From Desulfovibrio sp. (lineage in GTDB: Bacteria > Desulfobacterota > Desulfovibrionia > Desulfovibrionales > Desulfovibrionaceae): a stretch of 64,000 nt of DNA. Positions 43,325 through 51,624 of the stretch are shown piece after piece; the stretch's first letter is position 1; every line of letters starts with the position of its first letter. The stretch spans positions 68,709-132,708 of the forward strand of contig JAFQED010000032.1 in assembly GCA_017415765.1 (NCBI GenBank), written 5' to 3'. Both the position numbers and the translations under genes were made by a program. A model generated the notes under the pieces. That model saw nothing but the letters and a program-made list of their open reading frames with translations, ran no database searches and had not been told where the DNA came from.

Positions 43325-44827
43325 TCATGCCCCGGCAGGTTTCTCTGCCGCCAGCAAAAAAACAGGATCCTGAGCTGCCAGATGGATGCCGCTGTTCCGT
43401 GCCTGTCCTTCTGCAGCCTGTATCTGCATGATTTCCACAGGCCAGCCCAGCCCTTCAAGGTAGCGGTGGCACTGCGAGAGATTTTCCAGCAGGACACAGG
43501 CCGCCACCAGACGCCCTCCGGGCGGTAAGCGGTGGCAGACATGGCCGATAATATCTGCACCGTCTTCGCCGGAAAGGCCGCCGCCAATAAAGACGCGCTG
43601 CGGGTCGGGCAGGGTCGGCAGACAGTCCGGGGCTTGCCCCAGGCAGACCTCGACAGTAGCTGCGCCAAAGCGGCGGCGGTTTTCCTGTATGCTCATGGCG
43701 CGTCCTGCGCTGCGTTCCACAGCAAATACCCTGCCATTGTGGGCTAGTGCTGCGGCCTCCAAAGCCACGGCCCCTGAACCTGAGCCAATATCCCACACAA
43801 GGTGGCGTGGCCCGACACGCAGGAGCGAAAGTGCGGCCGCACGCACCGGCAGTTTGTTGATAAGAGCATCTTCCTCTGCCAGTTCTGCCGTGTGCAAGCC
43901 AAGACAGGGCCGACGCGGTGCATCTGCGGGTAGCAGGAGCATGGTACAGGCCGGGCCAAAGCTGGCCGAAGCGGTTTCGGCAAGGCTGAGGTCGTGCCGG
44001 GCCTCGTCTGAGGCCCCCATGCGTTCAAAAATATGGGCTTTGAACCAGTCCACACCCCGATCGAGCAAATGGCGGGCCAGCACATCGGGGCTGGTGTGGG
44101 CATCGCACAGGATGCACAGGGGTCGCCCCTTGCCCACTGCGGCATTGAGCGGGGCAAGGTCGTCATGCCCATGCAGGGAAAGACAGATGACCGAATGCCA
44201 CGGGAGGGCCAGCCGGGCGCAGGCTGCCTGCAGGGAGCTGATCGCCGGTATCAGCCGAACAGCGTCTTCGCCCAGTTGACGTGCGAGACTGGCCCCGATG
44301 CCAAAAAAGAGCGGGTCGCCGTCTGCCAGCAGCAGGACACGCTTTCCGCTGGCGCGTAACTGGCTGAGGCGGTTGAGCAACGGCTCCAGTGGCAGAGTCA
44401 GGGGCAGCAGACGGGCTGTGATGGGGTTTGCCTCCTCATCCTGCGTGGGGGAGGAAAGCAGCGCGTCCAGCAACGCTTGGCCGCCACAGATGACATGGGC
44501 ATCCTTGAGCAAGGTACGCTGATCCGGCGGGAGGGACGCAAACTGCCAACTGCTGCCGCAATCAAGCCCCAGCACCGTGATGGGCTGTAGGCTTGGCATG
44601 GATGGCTCAAAGACAAAGAGGGAGTGGAGCATTTCCGACATGGGTGGCCAGCCATCGCCTGTGGCTTCCTGCGTGGGAGATGCTTCTGTTGTTGTGCCCT
44701 GCACATGCGGGTGGGGAGCATCTGGGGGGCTGCCCAGGGCGATGCGCTCCTGCAAGGCTATACCGGGAAGAAAATTTTGCTTTTTCATGGGGACATCAGG
44801 TAGGGGCTGGAGATAGCCTTGCCTCAC
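43325..44827 (-). CDS. cbiET: Precorrin-6Y C5,15-methyltransferase/decarboxylase (CbiE-CbiT fusion)
   Basis: A 500-residue fusion. The first about 75 residues are a low-complexity extension. Residues about 80-290 form CbiE (ITVLGLDCGSS, LLADGDPLFFGIG, LSLHGHDD), and residues about 310-500 form CbiT (VWDIGSGSGAVALEAA, VFIGGG). It methylates C5 and C15 and decarboxylates the acetate chain in corrin-ring synthesis; the fused form corresponds to CobL. The start is GTG 44827, overlapping the previous stop (GTGA) with GGAAGAG inside that gene; MKKQNF at 44788 is an alternative. No other cobalamin genes are adjacent and I saw no cobalamin riboswitch. Confidence 0.9.
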   Translation of the reverse strand: MRQGYLQPLPDVPMKKQNFLPGIALQERIALGSPPDAPHPHVQGTTTEASPTQEATGDGWPPMSEMLHSLFVFEPSMPSLQPITVLGLDCGSSWQFASLPPDQRTLLKDAHVICGGQALLDALLSSPTQDEEANPITARLLPLTLPLEPLLNRLSQLRASGKRVLLLADGDPLFFGIGASLARQLGEDAVRLIPAISSLQAACARLALPWHSVICLSLHGHDDLAPLNAAVGKGRPLCILCDAHTSPDVLARHLLDRGVDWFKAHIFERMGASDEARHDLSLAETASASFGPACTMLLLPADAPRRPCLGLHTAELAEEDALINKLPVRAAALSLLRVGPRHLVWDIGSGSGAVALEAAALAHNGRVFAVERSAGRAMSIQENRRRFGAATVEVCLGQAPDCLPTLPDPQRVFIGGGLSGEDGADIIGHVCHRLPPGGRLVAACVLLENLSQCHRYLEGLGWPVEIMQIQAAEGQARNSGIHLAAQDPVFLLAAEKPAGA

Positions 44828-45702
44828 GCGTTCTCTTCCGGCAGCCAGACAGTCCCGCGTGCCACCAGGTGGACTGGCCCGCCAATTTCGGCCCGGCGTT
44901 CTTCTCCCTCCTCGCGCAGAGCCACATGAAGCAAAGAGCCGCTGGGTTGCAGAATATCAAAGCGGCGTTTACCACCAGACTGGGAAAGGGCAAGAGCCAA
45001 TGCCAGCGCACCTGAGCCGCAGGCACTTTCAAGACAGATACTGCGGGGGTCGCGCACGTGGACAAGGGGGAACATCTCAAGCTGGCCCTGCACCTCTCGC
45101 CACCAGATGGCCCCCACTGCCACGTCATTTTCCAGTTGCCATGTCTGGCGCAAAAGCAGCATTGTCTGTTCCAGTGCCTGTTGGTGGGCCTCCGGCATGG
45201 GGTGCATGGTCGCATCAAGCAGCATATGACTGATGCCGGGCAGACGTACCAGGGTCATGCCAGGGCCGCTTTGCCGGGGATGCAGAAGGGGCAGACGCAG
45301 ACTGGCCGTGACCTCCCAGCAGGGGGCACAGCCGTGGACGTGCAGGACAACGGGGCTCTGCCAGCCAGAAACCATAATTTCGCAACGGTGCTCGTAAGCT
45401 TCACCGCCGTACGAGGCTTGGGCCATGCCGTCCAGCAAGGCCTGGCGTGGGCTGCGTTCACATTCACGCAAGGCCAGCAGCGCACCGAAAGCCCGGCTGG
45501 CATTGACACAGAATTCCCCACCCGCCATCCGCAGCCGACGCTGCGCAATATCCACAAAGCCTGCCTGTTCCGCAGAAAGGAATCGCTCACCCAGGACGTG
45601 GCTGGCAAGGCTGGCCTGCTGGCGGGACGGCACATCCGCAGCGGGAAGGAAAAGCGTCGTATTACCGCCAGGGCTCCATTTGGAAAAGCTCAGAACAGGC
45701 AT
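44824..45702 (-). CDS. DapF-superfamily racemase/epimerase-like protein
   Basis: A 292-residue protein with the DapF double-domain pattern. The first catalytic Cys is C65 in GGEFCVNASR and the second is C228 in ESACGSGALALA, followed by GGPVHLVARGTVWL. Both catalytic cysteines are kept, but the first motif is not the canonical CGNGxRC of diaminopimelate epimerase, and the N-terminus reads SPGGNTTLF instead of GxGNDF. It is therefore more like an uncharacterised amino-acid racemase of the superfamily (the CntK histidine racemase group is one possibility). It overlaps cbiET by 4 bases. Confidence 0.7.
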   Translation of the reverse strand: MPVLSFSKWSPGGNTTLFLPAADVPSRQQASLASHVLGERFLSAEQAGFVDIAQRRLRMAGGEFCVNASRAFGALLALRECERSPRQALLDGMAQASYGGEAYEHRCEIMVSGWQSPVVLHVHGCAPCWEVTASLRLPLLHPRQSGPGMTLVRLPGISHMLLDATMHPMPEAHQQALEQTMLLLRQTWQLENDVAVGAIWWREVQGQLEMFPLVHVRDPRSICLESACGSGALALALALSQSGGKRRFDILQPSGSLLHVALREEGEERRAEIGGPVHLVARGTVWLPEENA

Positions 45703-45945
45703 GGGATTTCCTTTTCGGACAAATCGTTTTCAGCCAGAGTATGCACCAGCAGATGTGCCCTGTCTAGTACGCCAGGCCGTTGATTTTAGCGCATGCTGCG
45801 GATTTGTGCTTGCGGTTTTGGACGAAGGCAGGTACAAGGAATCTGTTCGCGCCCTGTTTTTTGATGGGTGTAGAACATCAGTTTGGCGGGCAACCCTTTA
45901 GTCGGCGTATCAAACGCCAAAAATGTCCTAAATTAGGGAGGCATC

Positions 45946-46944
45946 ATGAAATCCATTCGTCTTCTCGTCCTCGCGGCCGCTCTTGTCCTGAGCTATGCCG
46001 TTGCTGCCGTGGCCGCCGAGCCTGCGTGCAGCAAGAAGATCTCCAGCTTCGACTTCGTTGTGGACTATTCCGGCTCCATGATGATGAAGAACGCCCAGCT
46101 CAAAAAAGATAAAATCCTTGTTGCCAAGGAAGCCCTGCAGCGTGTCAATGCTGCCATCCCCGCCCTTGACTACAACGGAGGTCTGCATACCGTTTCGCCC
46201 AATGGCGTCATCATTGCCCAGGGGCCCTGGGATCGCGCTGCCATGAGTGCTGGCATCAACAAGCTGCGTTCCGGCTTTTCGGTGTTTGGTCGCATGACCA
46301 GCATGGGCAGTGGCCTTCAGACCTATGAACCCTTCCTTTCCAGCATGCAGCGTGATGCCGCCATCATCCTCGTGACCGACGGCGACAACAACCGTGGTGT
46401 TGACCTGGTGGAAGTGGCCCGTCAGATCTATGCCAGCCAGCGTGATATGGTCATCCACGTCATCTCTCTGGCCGACACCCCCCACGGTGAAGCCGTGATC
46501 AAGGAAGTTGTTGCCATGAATCCCGGCAGCGTCTGCGTACGTGCCGAAGAACTGGCCACCAGCGATGCTGCTGTGGAACGCTTTGTCATGGCCGTGTTCT
46601 GCGGTGATGAAGATGTCATCGTGCTGCGTGGCGTACACTTTGCCTTTGACTCCTATGCTCTGGACGGCAAGGCCAAGGGTATCCTTGATGAAGCCGCTGG
46701 CATGATCAAGGCCAACCCCAACAAGCAGGTGACCCTGCTTGGCTGGACTGACTCCATCGGTTCTGACGCCTACAACAAGACCCTGTCCCAGAATCGTGCC
46801 AATGCTGTTAAGAACTATCTGGCCCAGCAGGGTATCCCCGCCAGCAGCATGAAGGCTATTGGCAAGGGCAAGTCCTTCAAGTACAATAACAAGACCGAAG
46901 AAGGTCGTTACTTGAACCGTCGTACCGAGATCTCCTTCGACTAG
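45946..46944 (+). CDS. VWA-OmpA fusion envelope protein
   Basis: A 332-residue exported protein. The signal peptide is SIRLLVLAAALVLSYAVAAVAA. Residues about 35-215 are a von Willebrand A domain with the MIDAS motif DYSGSM and a later VTDGDNNRG metal-loop. Residues about 225-332 are an OmpA-like peptidoglycan-binding domain (VHFAFDSYALDGKAKGIL, LLGWTDSIGSDAYNKTLSQNRA, NRRTEISFD). It is presumably periplasmic or outer-membrane-linked, holding peptidoglycan and a metal-dependent protein ligand. The SD is strong (AGGGAGGCATC before ATG), and codon choice is strikingly uniform (AAG, AAC, CTG), suggesting high expression. It has its own terminator. Confidence 0.88.
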   Translation: MKSIRLLVLAAALVLSYAVAAVAAEPACSKKISSFDFVVDYSGSMMMKNAQLKKDKILVAKEALQRVNAAIPALDYNGGLHTVSPNGVIIAQGPWDRAAMSAGINKLRSGFSVFGRMTSMGSGLQTYEPFLSSMQRDAAIILVTDGDNNRGVDLVEVARQIYASQRDMVIHVISLADTPHGEAVIKEVVAMNPGSVCVRAEELATSDAAVERFVMAVFCGDEDVIVLRGVHFAFDSYALDGKAKGILDEAAGMIKANPNKQVTLLGWTDSIGSDAYNKTLSQNRANAVKNYLAQQGIPASSMKAIGKGKSFKYNNKTEEGRYLNRRTEISFD

Positions 46945-46968
46945 GGAGAAAGGTTCACCATTGCTTGC

Positions 46969-47000
46969 AAAGCCGGGCGGCTATACCGCCCGGCTTTTTT
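46969..47000 (+). terminator. Terminator of the VWA-OmpA gene
   Basis: A perfect GC-rich stem (46969-46980 with 46986-46997), CTATA loop and a T6 run, 24 bp after the stop. Confidence 0.9.
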
Positions 47001-47044
47001 GAAATACAGAGTGTTGAAAGCGAGAAATACTCTGGAGGTAGCAT

Positions 47045-47575
47045 ATGCGCGTATTACCTGTTGTTTTGATGCTGGGCCTTCTGTTGGGTGGTTGTGCCTG
47101 GATGGAAGGCAGCAATGCTGGCGGGCCTGAGTCTGCTGCCCCTGCGGAGGAGGCTGCCGCTTCTGACGTTATGGGAACCACTGACACACCCTCCGGGGCA
47201 AAGGCCTCTTCTGATACAAAGGCAGCCCGTTCCTCTAAAAAGGAAGCTACGGTGCGTGCCGAGCTTGACAAGGTGGGACGGAAACTGGCGGCCCAGGCTG
47301 CACGCACGGTCATGCCTTCCAAATCAAGCAAACAGGTGAAGCAGCGCAACAAGGAATATGTGGCTACCTATGTGGAGATAGATGCCAGCAACGTCAGCAC
47401 AGAAATGCGCCCCGGCACAGGGGGGCAGTATGTGGGCGTGGTACGCTATCAGGAAAAAATTTATGAATGTCGCGGCAAAAGCCGGGCAGCTGCCCTGAAG
47501 GCCCAGTGCGAGCAGATACGCAGCCGCCGTTTGAGCGAACTCATCCGCTACGATGGTAAAAAGTGGCAGTATTGA
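47045..47575 (+). CDS. Small lipoprotein of unknown function
   Basis: A 176-residue protein with a lipoprotein signal (VVLMLGLLLGGC, Cys17). A low-complexity Ala/Ser/Lys/Glu linker (about 25-75) is followed by a compact C-terminal domain: YVATYVEIDASNVSTEM, YVGVVRYQEKIYECRG and LSELIRYDGKKW. No family is recognised; the C-terminal part could be a small beta-rich domain. GGAGG lies 4-8 bases before the ATG. It follows the VWA-OmpA gene but sits beyond that gene's terminator. Confidence 0.75.
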   Translation: MRVLPVVLMLGLLLGGCAWMEGSNAGGPESAAPAEEAAASDVMGTTDTPSGAKASSDTKAARSSKKEATVRAELDKVGRKLAAQAARTVMPSKSSKQVKQRNKEYVATYVEIDASNVSTEMRPGTGGQYVGVVRYQEKIYECRGKSRAAALKAQCEQIRSRRLSELIRYDGKKWQY

Positions 47576-47609
47576 TGGCAGCTTTTGCAGGGGGAACACG
47601 ACCCGATGC

Positions 47610-47642
47610 ACAAAGGGCCAGCCTTGAAGGCTGGCCCTTTGT
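47610..47642. terminator. Terminator between convergent genes
   Basis: A 14-bp stem (47610-47623 with 47629-47642) with a TTGAA loop, lying between the lipoprotein gene and the convergent beta-propeller-like gene. Confidence 0.75.
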
Positions 47643-47670
47643 ATGTCGATGGCTTTTCCGTAACGCAATT

Positions 47671-48633
47671 TCAGGCTTCTGTACCATACTCCACTGGCAG
47701 CTCGCAACGGGGAGGGAATATGCCTTCTGCCTCCAGTTCAGGGGCCTGCAGGAGGGTTTGGCAAATGCCCGGCATAAGGACTGCATCCCAGGGGATGATG
47801 TCGTAAATTTCTCCCGGCCCGCCTACAGGCAGGGTGTCCACCTGGCCGGTATCTGTCAGGTAGTAGAGCGTCATGCCCTGTCCCTCTTCCCGACGTCTGG
47901 AGGAACCCCCCAGCAGCCAGCCATCCTCAAGCCGCAGACAGCCCCGCAGAAAGTGACTGTCCGTGATATGCCAGCGCATGGTTTCCTGCAGTCTGCCGTA
48001 TTCGTCCGGCGAGAAGCGGAACAATGCCCCCTCGGCAGAGGAACAGCAATAGACATCCCCCTGCCAAGCTGACAGGGAATGAGGACAGTTCAACCCGCTG
48101 GCAACAATGCGCGCCAGGGTTTTGCCTTCGTGCCGTCTGATATGGTAGAGACAGCCCCAGCCCTCTGCCTTCCAGTTGAAGCTGCTACGCTTCCATTGTC
48201 TGAAGGGTTGATAGTTGAAGGCTGAAGCCAGCAGCCCGTCACGCCACGAAATAAAATCATTCAGGTGGATGGCGTCTTCCGGCAGTTCCTGTTCCCAGCC
48301 TTCCAGCGGGGAAAGGGACGCCACACATTTTTCGCCGTGCAGCAGCAAAATTCGAGAGTTGCCGGTATCTGCCACAGCAAGGCTATCTTCTCCCACGGGT
48401 TTGACGCTGTGAGCATAGTTGTGATGTGGCCCGGGCATACGAATGCGCTGGATGCCGGATGGATCCAGTCGCTGCACTAGAGCATCAGTTGCAGCCCACA
48501 ATGCACCCTGATGCCAGGTAATGCCACAGACCCTGAGGACATTGGCCGGGCAGTACCAAAAAGGGACTTTAGCAGCCACGTCATAGCCTATGAGGGAAAC
48601 CGTGCTGTTGACGCAGCCCAAAAGTACACGCAT
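47671..48633 (-). CDS. Beta-propeller-like protein of unknown function
   Basis: A 320-residue protein without signal peptide. Repeated blade-like segments (VCGITWHQGALWAATDALVQRLD, SLAVADTGNSRILLL, HLNDFISWRDGLLASAFN, GDVYCCSSAEGALFRF, GGPGEIYDIIPWDAVLMPG) suggest a propeller of the SMP-30/DUF4915 kind. His residues in HHNYAHSV and HLNDF could be metal or substrate ligands. It stands alone; neighbours give no functional clue. The product is uncertain. Confidence 0.65.
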   Translation of the reverse strand: MRVLLGCVNSTVSLIGYDVAAKVPFWYCPANVLRVCGITWHQGALWAATDALVQRLDPSGIQRIRMPGPHHNYAHSVKPVGEDSLAVADTGNSRILLLHGEKCVASLSPLEGWEQELPEDAIHLNDFISWRDGLLASAFNYQPFRQWKRSSFNWKAEGWGCLYHIRRHEGKTLARIVASGLNCPHSLSAWQGDVYCCSSAEGALFRFSPDEYGRLQETMRWHITDSHFLRGCLRLEDGWLLGGSSRRREEGQGMTLYYLTDTGQVDTLPVGGPGEIYDIIPWDAVLMPGICQTLLQAPELEAEGIFPPRCELPVEYGTEA

Positions 48634-48662
48634 GGTTTTGTCCCCGCTGTCTGATGATGGGC

Positions 48663-48690
48663 TGCCCCGGTGCTGGTCAGCACCGGGGCA
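48663..48690. terminator. Strong hairpin downstream of pgl
   Basis: Perfect 13-base complementary arms (48663-48675 with 48678-48690) lie between the pgl stop and the start of the propeller gene. No T-run follows, so factor-dependent or partial termination is possible. Confidence 0.45.
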
Positions 48691-48758
48691 GTATCTTCTT
48701 GCTTGAACAGCATATCGTCAGATGGCAGATTTACTCTCTGCGGAGGCTTTCGCCAAAT

Positions 48759-49505
48759 CTACACGCCCATAGCGGCGGCTTCATCAACGATCCAGATCAG
48801 TTCGCCAAAGCTGGGGCGCACCATCTGCGCTGGCAGTGTCGGTTCGGCCAGCAGGTTCAGGGCATTGGAAAGTCCCTGGTATTTTTCCTTTCCGTTGACC
48901 AGGAACATGCAGCAGCGCGCATTGTTGATGACCGGCAGGGTAAGGGTCAGGCGATCGCCCTTGCGTTCGGGCACATACTGGTCAATGACCAGACGTTTCT
49001 TTTCGGCAAGCGCGGGAGAATTGGGGAAGATGGAGCCGGTATGGCCGTCCTCCCCCATGCCCAGCAGGATGAAATCGAAACGGGGCAGCTCATTTGGCTC
49101 AAGGTTGAAGTCCTGCCGAATGATATCCTCATACTTGGCGGCGGCAGCTTCGGGCTCTGTATCACCACGCATACGGAAGAAATGCGTAGCCGGAACCCGG
49201 CTGAGCAATTCACGCCGTGCCAGGCCATAGTTACTTTCGGGGTGATCCGGCCCCACGCAGCGTTCATCTACCCAGAAAAAGGTCATTTTGTCCCACGGCA
49301 GACGATCGGCCCAGTCTTTGCCCGAAAGCAGCCGGAAGAGCGGAATAGGGGATTGCCCACCGGATATGGCTATGCGGAACGCCCCCCGTTCCGTGATGGC
49401 TTCCTCACAGGCAGCGGCCAGAATGTGGGCGGCACGCTCGGCCATGGCAGCGGGGTCTTTGTGGATGTGGACGGACAAATGGATGGAACGGCTGCGGCCT
49501 TTCAT
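48759..49505 (-). CDS. pgl: 6-phosphogluconolactonase
   Basis: A 248-residue DevB-type enzyme hydrolysing 6-phosphogluconolactone in the oxidative pentose phosphate pathway. It shows AISGGQSPIPLFRLL (phosphate-binding loop), FFWVDERCVGPDHPESNYGLARREL and DFILLGMGEDGHTGSIFP with the catalytic-site Asp/His. No zwf or gnd is in the window. Confidence 0.93.
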   Translation of the reverse strand: MKGRSRSIHLSVHIHKDPAAMAERAAHILAAACEEAITERGAFRIAISGGQSPIPLFRLLSGKDWADRLPWDKMTFFWVDERCVGPDHPESNYGLARRELLSRVPATHFFRMRGDTEPEAAAAKYEDIIRQDFNLEPNELPRFDFILLGMGEDGHTGSIFPNSPALAEKKRLVIDQYVPERKGDRLTLTLPVINNARCCMFLVNGKEKYQGLSNALNLLAEPTLPAQMVRPSFGELIWIVDEAAAMGV

Positions 49506-49652
49506 GGACAGCTCCTTGCAGACAAGATATGGAAGGTATTACAGACGATTTTTTTTATCATGCCACAGAAGCCCACAGGAAGAAAGTCCCTTTATGCTGT
49601 ATAGCCCACCTGTTTTTTTCTCCCGCTCAACCTCTGTGCCGCCTGGCTGTAC

Positions 49653-50786
49653 TCAGTCTGTAAAGATGGGCTTGAGGCACAGGCCATGCGGATGCTGATG
49701 TTGGTGTACCGCACAGGGCGGCAAGGCTGGGGGCAGGTCTTCCACGTGCAGCACTTCGGCAGAACTCAGGCTGAGGGTCCTCCAGATCGCCGTACTTGTG
49801 AGCTGCCCTGCGGCCAGCACGCGCTTCCCCTCCTCGCTTTGTGCGTCCAGCTCAATAGTCCAGTGCCGATCCAGCTCTGCTCCGGGAGGGATATCACAGG
49901 AGGCATTGAGGATACGCCGCAGAACCAGCTGCCCGGCTGTATCCTTGAGGCTCAGATCCAGCGCGATGTTTTTCACCGTCAGCGTACTGGCATTGTGTCC
50001 CATCGTATGGGCCACAACCAGCAGGGTCTTCTGGTCTGAGAGCAGGCCCGCACTGGCGGTGCAGGAGCGCAGGGGCAGGGTGGATTCCATCCGCTTCAGG
50101 ACGCTGGAACGCTTGTTAACCAGGATGGCATGGCGGGCCTCCAGTCGGCGCAACACTGCTGTGCGAAATTGCAAGGCAAGCTCTTTGGCATTGACGAGGT
50201 TGCGCACGATCCAGCCATCGGGAGTGCGCAGCAGCCGCAGGATGGGCGTATATGTCTCCTTGAGCATGGGATGCCGGATGACAGCATGGAGCAGTGCGCT
50301 GTTTTCGTCCACCTTGTCCAGCTTGAGGCTGGTGGCAAACTGCGCCATGAAATCGGACGGCAGGATCTGGAGGGGGTGCATCAGGAGGCTTGCTTCATCA
50401 GCAGCTTCCTCCTTTTTTTTGCCTTCACCACTGTCCTTGCCCAGGGAGGCCCGGAGCAGATGGGTTTGGATGATGGACTTGAGGCTATGGATCTGGTCTT
50501 CTCCTGCCCGGTAGAAGGGGAAGGCCTCGGCCGTGGCTGTGGCCAGTTCTTCGGCCACAGTGTTGAAGTCCACCCGGACGGCCAGCTCTTCAGCCGACGG
50601 AGGGGTCAGTGCCTGTTGCAGACCAACAAAGGCAAACTGGCAGCTTTGGCGGTACTGGTAATAGCCCCAACTGTAGTAGCCCCCTACCGCCAGCAGGGCA
50701 ACCAGCAGCAGGGCAAGCAGCCTGTGCGTGTGTCGGCTGAGGGTGGATTTGGCCGATCCAAACAGAGAGGATAACGACAGTTTCAT
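49653..50786 (-). CDS. Membrane-anchored protein of unknown function
   Basis: About 377 residues. One N-terminal membrane helix (LLALLLVALLAVGGYYSWGYY, about 22-42) is followed by a long soluble, probably periplasmic domain without recognised motif. The late part (TLTVKNIALDLSLKDTAGQLVLRRIL and the terminal His/Pro-rich tail) is beta-rich. ATG 50786 overlaps the stop of the methyltransferase gene (ATGA) with GGAG upstream, so the two are coupled; the frame is open to 50933. Function unknown. Confidence 0.7.
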   Translation of the reverse strand: MKLSLSSLFGSAKSTLSRHTHRLLALLLVALLAVGGYYSWGYYQYRQSCQFAFVGLQQALTPPSAEELAVRVDFNTVAEELATATAEAFPFYRAGEDQIHSLKSIIQTHLLRASLGKDSGEGKKKEEAADEASLLMHPLQILPSDFMAQFATSLKLDKVDENSALLHAVIRHPMLKETYTPILRLLRTPDGWIVRNLVNAKELALQFRTAVLRRLEARHAILVNKRSSVLKRMESTLPLRSCTASAGLLSDQKTLLVVAHTMGHNASTLTVKNIALDLSLKDTAGQLVLRRILNASCDIPPGAELDRHWTIELDAQSEEGKRVLAAGQLTSTAIWRTLSLSSAEVLHVEDLPPALPPCAVHQHQHPHGLCLKPIFTD

Positions 50787-51541
50787 AGGCTGCTCCGCCG
50801 AAGGTTGACTGTGTCCGGGGTGTTGCCAAACTCCATGACAGGTTCGGGCTTGCGCAGGGCTTCCTGCCGCAATCGCAGGGGCAGACCTCGCCGACCCGGT
50901 AGAGGGGCCAGGTCTAATCTGATGATACACCATGCCCCCAGCGGCAGCCTGGCCAGCCAGCCGTTACAGGCGGCAAGCGGGCATTGCCTGTTCCAGCTTC
51001 CCAGTGGCCCAGTGAGCGTGGCATGGATGCTGCGGGCAAAGGCTTCCAGTCGCTGCAAGCGTTGCCAGACGTACCACCATGACATGGGCCGTGCGGGCCA
51101 CGGCATGGTGCGCAGACTCAGGCAGCGTAAAAGAGCCGGCAGACTTGCCCGATTCCAGAAAGTTACAGCCAGTCCGCGTGCTGCCACGCGGTGGGCTTCC
51201 TGCAAGGTAGGCATGATGTCCGGGCCAGGTTTTTCCAGATGCAGCACGGCCCAGTCAAAGTGTCTGTCGGCAAAGGGCAGGTGATCAGTGGCCGCTGCCA
51301 CCACTTCAACCCCCTTCGGGGCTCTGGCCTGAGCCGTAGCTCGTGCTTCTGCTTCATGTTCCGTGGCTGTCAGGTCAAAGCCGCATTGCCAGAACAGGGG
51401 CAAAAAATTCCCCCTGCCACAGTCTATTTCCACAAGGCTCGTACCGCGCCGGGGCCAAGCGGCAAGGGCATGCAACAAAAGGCGTTTTTGCATGTCCTGT
51501 GCGAAGCGGGCCTCTGGCCCGGAAAACCAGCGTTGTCTCAT
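50783..51541 (-). CDS. Class I SAM-dependent methyltransferase
   Basis: A 252-residue protein. The SAM-binding region is LVEIDCGRGNFLPLFWQCGFDLTATE (motif I is DCGRGN rather than the usual GxGxG), then ATDHLPFADRHFDWAVLHLE (motif II). The shape is that of ubiquinone/menaquinone-like or small-molecule methyltransferases. The 3' end overlaps the start of the membrane-protein gene. The substrate is unknown. Confidence 0.8.
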   Translation of the reverse strand: MRQRWFSGPEARFAQDMQKRLLLHALAAWPRRGTSLVEIDCGRGNFLPLFWQCGFDLTATEHEAEARATAQARAPKGVEVVAAATDHLPFADRHFDWAVLHLEKPGPDIMPTLQEAHRVAARGLAVTFWNRASLPALLRCLSLRTMPWPARPMSWWYVWQRLQRLEAFARSIHATLTGPLGSWNRQCPLAACNGWLARLPLGAWCIIRLDLAPLPGRRGLPLRLRQEALRKPEPVMEFGNTPDTVNLRRSSL

Positions 51542-51624
51542 TGGCCCGGTGCATCTCCTTCAACGTCCATATGGCCGTTGTACCCCTGTACTATTTGACA
51601 AAGCAGGCAAAAAGGCAAGACCCC

